Below, one piece after another: positions 1 through 6,951 of a stretch of DNA of 18,574 nt. Under the pieces are notes generated by a model. It was not told the DNA's origin, did not search any database, and saw only the letters and a list, made by a program, of their open reading frames with translations. Numbering within the stretch: the first letter of the stretch is position 1; every line of letters starts with the position of its first letter. The position numbers were made by a program, and so were the translations under genes. The stretch covers positions 1 to 18,574 of the forward strand of contig DHIR01000164.1 of assembly GCA_002403905.1 (NCBI GenBank), read 5' to 3'. The DNA comes from Mucilaginibacter sp. UBA4741 (lineage in GTDB: Bacteria > Bacteroidota > Bacteroidia > Sphingobacteriales > Sphingobacteriaceae).

Positions 1-880
1 TAGCAATGTCTTCTAAAATAGCTTTACGGCGATCTCCAAAGCCGGGGGCTTTAACAGCAGCTACTTTCAGCGAGCCGCGTATTTTATTTACCACTAAGGT
101 TGATAAGGCTTCGCCGTCCAGGTCCTCAGCAATAATTAATAAAGGTTTGCCGGTTTGTACCTGTTTTTCCAAAATAGGCAGCAATTCCTTCATCGACGAT
201 ATTTTTTTATCATAGATAAGCACATAAGGGTTTTCCAGTTCTGCTTCCATTTTATCTGTATTAGTTACAAAATAGGCCGAAAGGTAACCACGGTCAAACT
301 GCATACCTTCAACAGTTTTAACTTCTGTTTCGGTGCCTTTTGCTTCTTCAACGGTAATTACACCGCCTGTACCAACTTTCTTCATCGCATCGGCTATCAT
401 TTCGCCAATTTGCTCATCGTTATTGGCTGATATAGCCGCAACCTGTTTGATCTTGCTGAAATCGTCACCAACATCCTGTTTTTGTTTTTGCAGGTCTTCT
501 ACAACTTTTCTAACAGCTTTATCTATACCGCGTTTCAGGTCCATCGGGTTTGCGCCTGCGGCCACGTTTTTAATACCCGCTGTAACAATGGCCTGGGCCA
601 ATACAGTGGCTGTAGTAGTACCGTCGCCTGCAATATCGGCAGTTTTTGAGGCTACTTCTTTCAGCATCTGCGCGCCCATATTTTCAATGGGGTCTTTTAA
701 TTCAATTTCTTTCGCTACGGTAACACCATCCTTGGTTACTACCGGCGAACCGTATTTTTTATCAATAATTACGTGGCGTCCCTTGGGGCCTAACGTTACT
801 TTAACCGCGTTCGATAAAATATCAACTCCTCTTTTCAGGGCGTCGCGCGCTTCAACATTGTATTTAACTTGCTTTGACAT
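1..880 (-). CDS. groL: 60 kDa chaperonin GroEL, N-terminal half (runs off the window)
   Basis: ATP-driven cytosolic chaperonin subunit that forms the double-ring folding chamber capped by GroES. About 293 codons are present; the protein normally has about 545 residues, so the 3' half lies outside the window. The translation begins [20 protein letters not shown] and carries the nucleotide-binding stretches expected of the equatorial domain: LGPKGR near residues 30-35, TKDGVTVAK at 49-57 and the GDGTTTATV loop at 85-93 with the catalytic Asp86 (Asp87 in E. coli numbering). The second half of the visible part is the intermediate and apical domain, ending around [14 protein letters not shown]. 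The start is the ATG at 880-878; no Shine-Dalgarno sequence is seen, only an A/T-rich leader. It lies 65 bp downstream of groS, in the usual groS-groL order. Identification is secure. Confidence 0.98.
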   Translation of the reverse strand, partial: MSKQVKYNVEARDALKRGVDILSNAVKVTLGPKGRHVIIDKKYGSPVVTKDGVTVAKEIELKDPIENMGAQMLKEVASKTADIAGDGTTTATVLAQAIVTAGIKNVAAGANPMDLKRGIDKAVRKVVEDLQKQKQDVGDDFSKIKQVAAISANNDEQIGEMIADAMKKVGTGGVITVEEAKGTETEVKTVEGMQFDRGYLSAYFVTNTDKMEAELENPYVLIYDKKISSMKELLPILEKQVQTGKPLLIIAEDLDGEALSTLVVNKIRGSLKVAAVKAPGFGDRRKAILEDIA

Positions 881-890
881 ATTTTTAATT

Positions 891-929
891 TTGAATTAGT
901 GAATGAGTGAATGAGTGAATGAAATTCAA
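891..929. repeat. Hairpin enclosing a tripled octamer in the groS-groL spacer
   Basis: The octamer GTGAATGA occurs three times in perfect tandem at 899-922. It is framed by a 7-bp inverted repeat, TTGAATT at 891-897 and AATTCAA at 923-929. In the groS-groL transcript the structure would end about 10 nt before the groL start codon. It could be a weak RNA structure between the two cistrons or simply a slippage-prone spacer. The arms are A/T rich, so the hairpin would be weak. Confidence 0.6.
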
Positions 930-945
930 TGATTCAGTCAATTAA

Positions 946-1239
946 TTAAAGTACGATATAAATATCCGATTCCCTCATGATCAGGTAATCCTTACCTTCA
1001 ATGGTAACTTCCTGGCCTGCAAATTTTCCGTAAAGAACCTTATCGCCGGTTTTAACTGACAATGGTATTAAATTACCTGTTTGCTCGGCATATTTACCCG
1101 GGCCCACTGCTACAACTTTTCCATGCTGTGGTTTTTCCTGCGCGGTTTCAGGAATATAAATACCTGAAGCGGTTTTCGTTTCGGCGGGTGCAGCTTCAAC
1201 TACTACCCTGTCTCCGATAGGTTTAATGTTTAATGACAT
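946..1239 (-). CDS. groS: 10 kDa co-chaperonin GroES
   Basis: Heptameric lid of the GroEL chamber, acting in the cytosol. The protein has 97 residues, the normal length. It shows the family opening ([19 protein letters not shown]), the mobile loop TASGIYIP that contacts GroEL, the [10 protein letters not shown] roof-region strand, [14 protein letters not shown] and the C-terminal [13 protein letters not shown]. The ATG start at 1239-1237 gives exactly the family N-terminus. It precedes groL on the same strand with a 65-bp spacer and so is co-transcribed with it. No CIRCE operator (TTAGCACTC-N9-GAGTGCTAA) is visible in the 231 bp upstream, so HrcA control of the usual type is not supported here. 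Identification is secure. Confidence 0.98.
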   Translation of the reverse strand: MSLNIKPIGDRVVVEAAPAETKTASGIYIPETAQEKPQHGKVVAVGPGKYAEQTGNLIPLSVKTGDKVLYGKFAGQEVTIEGKDYLIMRESDIYIVL

Positions 1240-1470
1240 ACTAATATTTATTTTTTGGTTATTATAAGTTTATACTTTGCTTGCTTTTACACATCAATTA
1301 TGCCAAGCCTGTAATTTGACATATATACTGTTGTATTGTCAGATTTACGTAACCCAACTATTTATGGGTTTATTTTATTCTGATTTATCAATGCCATGAT
1401 GACAGTACTAATGCAAAAAAGGCTTTGAAGGTAAAACTCCAAAGCCTCTTATTATGTTTTTTAAAACGGC
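1240..1470 (-). other. Intergenic region upstream of groS
   Basis: This 231-bp spacer holds the secG terminator at its far end (1415-1446) and must also contain the groS promoter. I do not see a convincing promoter. The nearest candidate on the minus strand is a TTG followed after 20 nt by TATAAACTT, which matches the Bacteroidota -33/-7 pattern only in part. A 6-bp inverted repeat (AACCCA at 1351-1356, TGGGTT at 1365-1370) is present but weak. No ORF or RNA gene is evident. Confidence 0.4.
1415..1446 (-). terminator. Rho-independent terminator after secG
   Basis: On the minus strand the sequence GGCTTTGGAG, loop TTTTAC, CTTCAAAGCC forms a 10-bp stem with one G-U pair, followed at once by six T residues. 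It begins 24 nt after the secG stop codon (TAA at 1473-1471) and so closes the miaB-to-secG transcription unit and separates it from groS-groL. On the plus strand the T run is missing, so it works in one direction only. Confidence 0.88.
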
Positions 1471-1809
1471 TTATTTTTTTGCCGGTAATTGCAACGGTTG
1501 TGTAGTTGGCGAGTTTGGCGCAGCTACCGGAGCTTTTAATGATTTTTCTAACTGGTCATTATACTGTGAATCGCTTTTAGCTGATCCGCCTTTTGTTACC
1601 ACGTTAATTGCCAATGCCAAAACCATTAAGGTTATGGCCAATACCCAGGTACCTTTTTCTAAGAAGTCTCCGGTTTTTTGTACACCCATTAATTGTGATG
1701 AGCTTGAAAAATTTGACGATAAACCACCCCCTTTAGGATTTTGTATCAATACGATGATACCCAAAAGCACACACACTATAACAACAATGATTGATAATAC
1801 TAAATACAT
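1471..1809 (-). CDS. secG: Preprotein translocase subunit SecG
   Basis: Small inner-membrane subunit of the SecYEG channel that assists SecA-driven export. The product has 112 residues. It shows the SecG plan: a first membrane helix (residues 2-22, LVLSIIVVIVCVLLGIIVLIQ), the conserved cytoplasmic loop NPKGGGLSSNF at about 24-34 with the following Ser/Gln/Met/Gly-rich stretch, and a second helix (about 53-72, KGTWVLAITLMVLALAINVV). After that comes a hydrophilic Pro/Ala/Gln tail of about 35 residues with no recognised function; such tails vary in this family. The ATG at 1809 lies 9 bp after the stop of the acidic protein gene, so it is translated from the same operon and is its last gene, followed by an intrinsic terminator. 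Confidence 0.95.
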   Translation of the reverse strand: MYLVLSIIVVIVCVLLGIIVLIQNPKGGGLSSNFSSSSQLMGVQKTGDFLEKGTWVLAITLMVLALAINVVTKGGSAKSDSQYNDQLEKSLKAPVAAPNSPTTQPLQLPAKK

Positions 1810-1818
1810 TTCTTTATA

Positions 1819-3483
1819 TTAATTTATTTTACTTTCTAACTGTTCAATTTGGCCTGCAAAGTAAAGGCTTTTTTCCGGGAATTTCAACATCAATTTTTTA
1901 TATGTCAATATAGCTTTATGATAAAGCATTTGTTCGGTATAAATACGGGCCAATGTTTCGGTTACCAGCTCTTCTTTATCTTCCGAGCTTCGCTTTGCTT
2001 TGTTCTCATTATTCAGTTTAATACCGCTTGGATGCTTAATTTGCGGTTCTTCCTGTATAAAGCGCTCAATTATTTTATCACCTTTTTTAGGCGATGAGTT
2101 TAATGCCGTTTTTGGCGGTGCCTGGTTCAAATCATTTATAGAACTGGTACTAACAATGTTTTGATAATACTGCTGCTGCAACTCGTCTACAACTTCTTTG
2201 TTTTTGGGTTTGGCAGCAGACGGGCTTGAGCTACTTACATAAGGCTGGTATATATCCGCATGTTCTTTACGGGTTTTATCCAGCCACCACATAAACGAGT
2301 AAGGCATTTTTTCATCGTTGTATTTTGATACATCGTTGTTTGCCTGATTGTTTGTTGTTTGCTCCAGTATAAATGGTTTCCTTTCGGCAGCTATTTCATA
2401 CTGCTGTGGCTCTTCATCATTGCTTTTTGCAATCGCCGGCTCAAAAACAAAATGATTTTCATTTGCTGCAGGCGCAGCAATAACAGCATCCTCTTTAGCA
2501 GATTTATTAAGGATCGCTAATTGCTCCAAACCAATATCTTCAATACTAACAATCTCATCATACACCTCATCATCAATATCCTGATGAAAATACCTAACGT
2601 CATCATATGATGATACCGGCTCCGTTGGTTCTGTATAGCTATCCGCTAAATGCGCATTATATTCCTGCTCAAGTGTATTTTCTTCTTTAACAGCTGGTAT
2701 TGCCGTAGTTTCTTCTACTCCGACAGATGCTAACTCTTCAGCTAACGGGGCTGCTACAGCTTCATGCACATAGTTTTCCTGTATAGGAGTTGTCTCAGCA
2801 ATAACTTCGGGTTGGGTGTATACATTATCTGCATGGTCAACCGCGTTTTCGGGTACCGGGTAAGTATATGGCGCAGGCTTATCAAAATCTTGTGACGGGA
2901 TCTCCTGACTATAGGTATCAGTTATAGGTTGAGCAAGCGGTTCGGCCTCTTTTGCCCAGTGCCCCGGATAGTTATCCAGATCCTTTTCATTCTCGGCAAA
3001 TGTATTGTATGCATTTGCCAAATCATTTTGCTGATTATCGGCACTAGCTTCCTCGGCAAATGTATTATAAGGTGTATCTGTTTGATGATCTTCTACTGCA
3101 TCATCGTCCGTTACATGGTAATAAGCTGTTTCAGGCTCAGCAGTTAGTGGTACAAACGGTTCGGCAACCGGTATATTAAAATAAGCATCGGCATATACAG
3201 CCGGCGGCTCATCGCTATAAACAACTTGTTCTGATGTTACCACTGGCAAGCTATCAGGCGCGGTAGCTAATTTATGTAATACTACCGGGTTAAAATAAGC
3301 TGCGGCGTGTTTTAAATGACGCTTATCACCGTTAGGCATTAATAATGCACGTAAGGCTCCGCTCTGCGGATAATCCGTAACTAACGATTGTAAATTAAAG
3401 ATATACGAGTGATTGGGATCAGCCGGATTGGCTAATAGCTTCCATAAAAATTCGTACTCTGCATTATCTACTTGTTCGTTCAC
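1819..3483 (-). CDS. Acidic low-complexity protein with TPR-like C-terminus, function unknown
   Basis: I do not recognise a named family. The 554-residue product has three parts. A folded-looking N-terminal part (about 1-80) contains FLWKLLANP and SLVTDYPQSGALRALLMPN. A long acidic, disordered-looking middle (about 85-430) is rich in Glu, Asp, Ala, Pro, Thr and Tyr. The C-terminal helical part (about 480-554) contains KIIERFIQEEPQI and a TPR-like helix pair with YHKAILTYKKLMLKFPEKSLYFAGQIEQLE. There is no signal peptide or membrane helix, so it is predicted cytosolic. The start is the GTG at 3483-3481: the gene lies in the same frame as lptE, whose TAA is 21 bp upstream, and no other usual start codon lies between; the next Met is near residue 49. 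It sits between lptE and secG with short gaps, so a scaffold or assembly role at the membrane is possible but only inferred. Confidence 0.85.
   Translation of the reverse strand: MNEQVDNAEYEFLWKLLANPADPNHSYIFNLQSLVTDYPQSGALRALLMPNGDKRHLKHAAAYFNPVVLHKLATAPDSLPVVTSEQVVYSDEPPAVYADAYFNIPVAEPFVPLTAEPETAYYHVTDDDAVEDHQTDTPYNTFAEEASADNQQNDLANAYNTFAENEKDLDNYPGHWAKEAEPLAQPITDTYSQEIPSQDFDKPAPYTYPVPENAVDHADNVYTQPEVIAETTPIQENYVHEAVAAPLAEELASVGVEETTAIPAVKEENTLEQEYNAHLADSYTEPTEPVSSYDDVRYFHQDIDDEVYDEIVSIEDIGLEQLAILNKSAKEDAVIAAPAANENHFVFEPAIAKSNDEEPQQYEIAAERKPFILEQTTNNQANNDVSKYNDEKMPYSFMWWLDKTRKEHADIYQPYVSSSSPSAAKPKNKEVVDELQQQYYQNIVSTSSINDLNQAPPKTALNSSPKKGDKIIERFIQEEPQIKHPSGIKLNNENKAKRSSEDKEELVTETLARIYTEQMLYHKAILTYKKLMLKFPEKSLYFAGQIEQLESKIN
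2992..3066. repeat. Short direct repeat inside the acidic protein gene
   Basis: The 15-mer CTCGGCAAATGTATT occurs at 2992-3006 and 3052-3066, exactly 60 bp apart. It encodes the repeated peptide YNTFAE (in YNTFAEEASADN and AYNTFAENEKD). The in-frame spacing of 20 codons fits a local duplication that has since diverged, typical of a fast-changing disordered segment. Confidence 0.7.
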
Positions 3484-3504
3484 GGGGATGAAGCTATAAA
3501 ATAC

Positions 3505-4017
3505 TTACCAATTATTAAAGGCCTTATTAAAAATATCGTCAATTAACTGTTTGGTGATGGTTCTGATCAGTGCCTGTTCTTGCGAGTTTATATCGCCCGT
3601 AAAGTTGGCTGTTTTAGTAAACTCCTGGTCGAAATTAAGTTTTTTATCAGCATCATACACAAATTTAACCCTTACGGTAATACTTAAAACTTCGGCATCG
3701 GCAATTGGCGGTGCATTTGGATTAGAGGCCTGGATAGACACCGGGGCATAATAATACTTCGTTATTGCACCGGTCATGTTGGCATTGCCTTCGCCTGTTA
3801 CAATACTTAGGCGGGTGGTAGAGCGTATCCGTTCTTTTAAAGCTTCTGTTAATACCTGGCTTAAGTTGGCTACAACTATTGGTGCATTATTCTCAAAAAA
3901 ACCAATGTTTATGGTACGCATTGCAGGTGGAACCGCCGATCCTGAAAGCGAATAGCATCCCGGAGAAACAAAAACTAAAGCATTCAACACTAAAAATATA
4001 CCCAGTAACCTTTTCAT
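3505..4017 (-). CDS. lptE: LPS-assembly lipoprotein LptE
   Basis: Outer-membrane lipoprotein that plugs the LptD barrel and helps insert lipopolysaccharide in the outer leaflet. The product (170 residues from the ATG) starts MKRLLGIFLVLNALVFVSPGC: a lipoprotein signal peptide with a loose lipobox and lipidated Cys at residue 21. The mature part has the LptE-type pattern of a short strand (MRTINIGFFENNAP), an amphipathic helix (VLTEALKERIRSTTRLSIV), then strands around GAITKYYYAPVSIQ and LSITVRVKFVYDADKKLNFDQEF and a final helix (EQALIRTITKQLIDDIFNKAFNNW). A TTG one codon upstream (4020) is also open; the ATG at 4017 is preferred because it starts the signal peptide directly. It begins 5 nt after the TAG of the sigma-54 activator gene, which suggests translational coupling. 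This position next to the activator is, from memory, usual in Bacteroidota. Confidence 0.88.
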   Translation of the reverse strand: MKRLLGIFLVLNALVFVSPGCYSLSGSAVPPAMRTINIGFFENNAPIVVANLSQVLTEALKERIRSTTRLSIVTGEGNANMTGAITKYYYAPVSIQASNPNAPPIADAEVLSITVRVKFVYDADKKLNFDQEFTKTANFTGDINSQEQALIRTITKQLIDDIFNKAFNNW

Positions 4018-4022
4018 CAACC

Positions 4023-5252
4023 CTATAAATTTAATTCTTTTATTTTTCTGTACAACGTTCTTTCTGATATGCCCAATTCGTTTGCGGCCAGTTTACGTTT
4101 GCCTTTATGTTTTTTAAGGGCCTTACGTATCAAGTCAGATTCTTTCTCTATAAGTGATAACGACTCTTCCACCTCTTCGGCTTCGTGCGTTATATTATAG
4201 CCATCGTTGTTATTAACGGGTTGTTGTATAGTAAATTGTTGATCGGTGTTGCCGCCCGGCATTTCAATATCGCGGTACAACTGGTTGATAGCTTGCGATT
4301 GATTGGCGAAGCTCGGTGTAACCCCACCATGCTCAATAATATCGGCCACCAGTTTTTTAAGCTCCACCATATCGCGCTTCATATCAAACAATACCTTGTA
4401 CAATATGTCACGTTCAGAAAAATCTTCTTTTCCCTGGTTACCTAACCGCATAGGCAGATTTTTACCATTTGCTTCCTGCGGAATGTAAGTCAATAAAGTT
4501 TGACCGGTAATTACGTGATCGCGCTCTAAAACCGCCAACTGCTCGGCCATGTTTTTTAACTGGCGCACGTTACCCGGCCATGAGTAATTTATTAATACCT
4601 GTTGCGCTTCTTCATCCAATTGGATAGGTGGCGTACGGTATTTATCAGTAAAGTCTGATGTGAATTTTCTAAACAGCAAGTAAATATCTTCCTTCCTGTC
4701 GCGTAGCGGTGGTATACGCAAAGGCACAGTATTTAAACGATAATAAAGATCCTCGCGGAATTTACCATTCTTTACCGCGTCATAAACATCAACATTGGTT
4801 GCTGCAATAACACGCACATTGGTTTTTTCTACTTTTGATGATCCTACCTTTATGTATTGGCCCGATTCTAAAACACGCAGTAAGCGGGCTTGCGTGCCCA
4901 GCGGCATCTCGGCAATCTCATCCAAAAATATAGTACCACCGTTTACAGTTTCAAAATAACCTTTACGCTCGCCAACGGCACCTGTATAAGCTCCTTTTTC
5001 GTGACCGAATAATTCAGAATCGATAGTCCCCTCGGGTATTGCACCGCAGTTAACCGCAATGAACGGCCCATGCTTGCGCGGGCTCATTTGGTGTATAATA
5101 TGCGAGAAAACCTCTTTACCGCTACCACTCTCTCCTGTTATTAAAACAGAGATATCAGTAGGCGATACCTGGTTAGCTATATTTATTGCCCGGTTTAATA
5201 ACGGCGAGTTGCCAATGATACCGTAACGTTGTTTAATTTCTTGTATTTCCAT
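4023..5252 (-). CDS. Sigma-54 interaction domain AAA+ transcriptional activator
   Basis: Enhancer-binding protein predicted to hydrolyse ATP to open RpoN (sigma-54) promoters. Of 409 residues, the AAA+ domain starts almost at once: Walker A GESGSGKE at 40-47, the sigma-54 contact loop GAYTGA at 87-92 (Tyr in place of the usual Phe), Walker B GGTIFLDE at 105-112, and the arginine-finger/sensor region LYYRLNTVPLRIPPLRDR further on. A linker of about 90 residues leads to a Fis-type helix-turn-helix at about 386-407 (LAANELGISERTLYRKIKEL). There is no receiver, GAF or PAS domain at the N-terminus, so control by phosphorylation or ligand is not evident. The ATG at 5252 lies directly against a G/C-rich repeat that may hide it in an RNA stem. 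The gene ends 5 nt before lptE. Its targets are unknown. Confidence 0.93.
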   Translation of the reverse strand: MEIQEIKQRYGIIGNSPLLNRAINIANQVSPTDISVLITGESGSGKEVFSHIIHQMSPRKHGPFIAVNCGAIPEGTIDSELFGHEKGAYTGAVGERKGYFETVNGGTIFLDEIAEMPLGTQARLLRVLESGQYIKVGSSKVEKTNVRVIAATNVDVYDAVKNGKFREDLYYRLNTVPLRIPPLRDRKEDIYLLFRKFTSDFTDKYRTPPIQLDEEAQQVLINYSWPGNVRQLKNMAEQLAVLERDHVITGQTLLTYIPQEANGKNLPMRLGNQGKEDFSERDILYKVLFDMKRDMVELKKLVADIIEHGGVTPSFANQSQAINQLYRDIEMPGGNTDQQFTIQQPVNNNDGYNITHEAEEVEESLSLIEKESDLIRKALKKHKGKRKLAANELGISERTLYRKIKELNL

Positions 5253-5364
5253 GCCCCCTAGCCCCCTAAAGGGGGAATAATATAGGTTAGTTTAATTTAT
5301 ATTTAAAAGCCCAATAATAAATCTATTGATATTATTACTCCCCCTTCAGGGGGTCGGGGGGCAC
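5251..5364. repeat. Inverted pair of G/C-rich intergenic repeats between miaB and the activator gene
   Basis: Two 32-nt copies face each other, at 5251-5282 and 5333-5364, with a 50-nt A/T-rich spacer. Each has the core CCCCCT(A/G)AAGGGGG. In the minus-strand RNA the copies would pair over 32 positions with 26 Watson-Crick pairs, 4 G-U pairs and 2 mismatches. The first arm contains the last nine miaB codons and its TAA stop; the second arm ends on the A and U of the activator's AUG. The stem could couple translation of the activator to that of miaB. From memory this type of repeat is widespread between genes in Bacteroidota genomes, so it may also be just a resident repeat family. Confidence 0.85.
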
Positions 5365-6777
5365 TATTGTCCCCATCAACGTTGCTGTTGTACTGCGCTC
5401 TGCCATAACGTTAACATACTGGCCTGGTTTATATCTTTCGTCAACCGGGAATACCATCATGGCGTTTTGATCAGTTCTTCCGCAGTAATCATTCTTTGAT
5501 TTTTTTGAAAAGCCTTCTATCAGAACTTTCTGCACTTTACCTATTTGAGCCTGTAAACGCACCAGTGAATACTTTTGCTGTAAGGCCACGATCTCTGTTA
5601 ACCTCGCCGCTTTAGTTGCTTCAGGAATATCATCCGCGTAACGCTTGGCAGCTAATGTGCCGGGACGCTCTGAGTACATGAACATGTAAGCAAAATCATA
5701 CTGCACATAGTCCATCATGCTTACGGTTTCTTTATGTTCTTCGTCCGTTTCGGTACAGAACCCGGTAATAACATCGGTTGATATAGCACATTCCGGTATA
5801 ATACGGCGTATAGCATCTATCCTGTTAATATACCATTCGCGGTCATACGTACGGTTCATCAACTCCAGCACACGGCTGTTCCCTGATTGTACCGGCAGGT
5901 GAATATAGTTGCAAATATTATCGTATTTGGCAATGGTATATAAAACCTCGTCTGTAATATCTTTTGGATGCGATGTTGAAAAACGCACCCGAAGGTCTGG
6001 GTTGATCAAGGCTACTAGCTCCAGCAGGTTCGCAAAATTTACGTACTGAGTTCCATCTTCGCTTGTCCATTTATAACTATCCACATTCTGCCCTAACAAC
6101 GTAACCTCACGATATCCGCTGTTAAACAGGTCGGTACATTCGTTTACTATGGATATGGCATCGCGGCTACGCTCGCGGCCACGGGTAAATGGCACTACGC
6201 AAAATGAGCACATATTATCGCAACCGCGCATAATAGATACAAAAGCATTTATACCATTGCTGTTTAAACGTACCGGGCTAATATCCGCATAAGTTTCCTC
6301 GCGGGATAATAGCACGTTAACTGCTTTTTGCCCGCTATCAACCTGGTCTATCAAGTTTGGCAGGTCGCGGTAAGCATCGGGGCCTACTACTACATCCACC
6401 AGTTTTTCTTCTTCTAAAAATTTGGCTTTTAAACGTTCGGCCATGCAGCCTAATACGCCAACCACCATTCCGGGTTTTTTACCTTTGGCAACCTTAAATT
6501 CTTTAAGGCGATTACGGACACGTGTTTCAGCATTCTCACGGATTGAACAGGTGTTGATGAAAATAACATCAGCATCATTGTAATCGCGGGTAGTTTCAAA
6601 TCCCTGTTCAGATAATATAGATGCTACTATCTCGCTATCAGAAAAATTCATGGCGCAGCCATAGCTTTCTATATATAGTTTACGCCCGTTATTTTTCCCT
6701 GCAACAGGATCTAACAATAAAGCCTCGCCCTGCCTGCTCTCGTCATGTATTTTATTCGGAATAACCAAATCTATCAT
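5335..6777 (-). CDS. miaB: tRNA-2-methylthio-N6-dimethylallyladenosine synthase MiaB
   Basis: Radical-SAM methylthiotransferase that converts i6A37 to ms2i6A37 in tRNAs reading UNN codons. From the ATG at 6777 the protein has 480 residues. The N-terminal UPF0004 domain binds one 4Fe-4S cluster through Cys41 (ESYGCAMN), Cys77 (NTCSIREN) and Cys111 (GCMAER). The radical-SAM cluster is held by Cys186, Cys190 and Cys193 in [30 protein letters not shown]-binding domain occupies roughly the last 75 residues. The open frame extends to a TTG at 6801, but a promoter-like TAnnTTTG element covers that codon, so the ATG is preferred. The last residues (VPPDPLKGE) are encoded by one arm of the intergenic repeat rather than by family-conserved sequence. 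It is the first gene of the minus-strand operon. Confidence 0.96.
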   Translation of the reverse strand: MIDLVIPNKIHDESRQGEALLLDPVAGKNNGRKLYIESYGCAMNFSDSEIVASILSEQGFETTRDYNDADVIFINTCSIRENAETRVRNRLKEFKVAKGKKPGMVVGVLGCMAERLKAKFLEEEKLVDVVVGPDAYRDLPNLIDQVDSGQKAVNVLLSREETYADISPVRLNSNGINAFVSIMRGCDNMCSFCVVPFTRGRERSRDAISIVNECTDLFNSGYREVTLLGQNVDSYKWTSEDGTQYVNFANLLELVALINPDLRVRFSTSHPKDITDEVLYTIAKYDNICNYIHLPVQSGNSRVLELMNRTYDREWYINRIDAIRRIIPECAISTDVITGFCTETDEEHKETVSMMDYVQYDFAYMFMYSERPGTLAAKRYADDIPEATKAARLTEIVALQQKYSLVRLQAQIGKVQKVLIEGFSKKSKNDYCGRTDQNAMMVFPVDERYKPGQYVNVMAERSTTATLMGTIVPPDPLKGE

Positions 6778-6797
6778 CGTTGTAAAAAAATTGAGCA

Positions 6798-6806
6798 GCA
6801 AAAATA
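6798..6806 (-). promoter_or_regulatory. Possible Bacteroidota -7 promoter element for miaB
   Basis: On the minus strand TATTTTTGC matches the TAnnTTTG element used by the main Bacteroidota sigma factor. It lies 20 nt before the miaB ATG, so transcription would begin with a very short leader. No good TTTG/TTG element is found 19-21 nt further upstream (nearest is CTG), so support comes from one half only. A/T-rich DNA gives such matches by chance. Confidence 0.4.
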
Positions 6807-6951
6807 CAAAAATTTAAATATAAGGATGACAGATTGGCAGAATTATAAAAGTAAAAAAAGGTATTAACAGCTGTATTCTTTACAGAAGTAACACCTGGTT
6901 AACAAAACCGGAGTATTGTTGTTATACAAATATCTAATTGCAAACAAATTA

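Noticed and set aside
333..899. 188-residue open frame on the plus strand across groL
   Set aside because: It is the antisense shadow of a clear groL reading frame; the predicted peptide is low-complexity Ser/Phe/Ile and has no family features.
1291..1306. Sigma-54 promoter before groS (TTGGCAT on the minus strand)
   Set aside because: The -24 half is good, but the bases 10 nt after the GG are GT, not the required GC, so the -12 half fails.
1240..1470. CIRCE operator upstream of groS
   Set aside because: No TTAGCACTC-N9-GAGTGCTAA or near match is present on either strand of this spacer.
6801..6801. TTG as the start of miaB (488 residues)
   Set aside because: The ATG eight codons later fits better, and the TTG overlaps a likely promoter element.
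6916..6951. TTG start for paralogue 1, 12 codons before the ATG
   Set aside because: The extension is not needed for the membrane anchor, and the ATG at 6952 starts the typical short basic lead into the helix.
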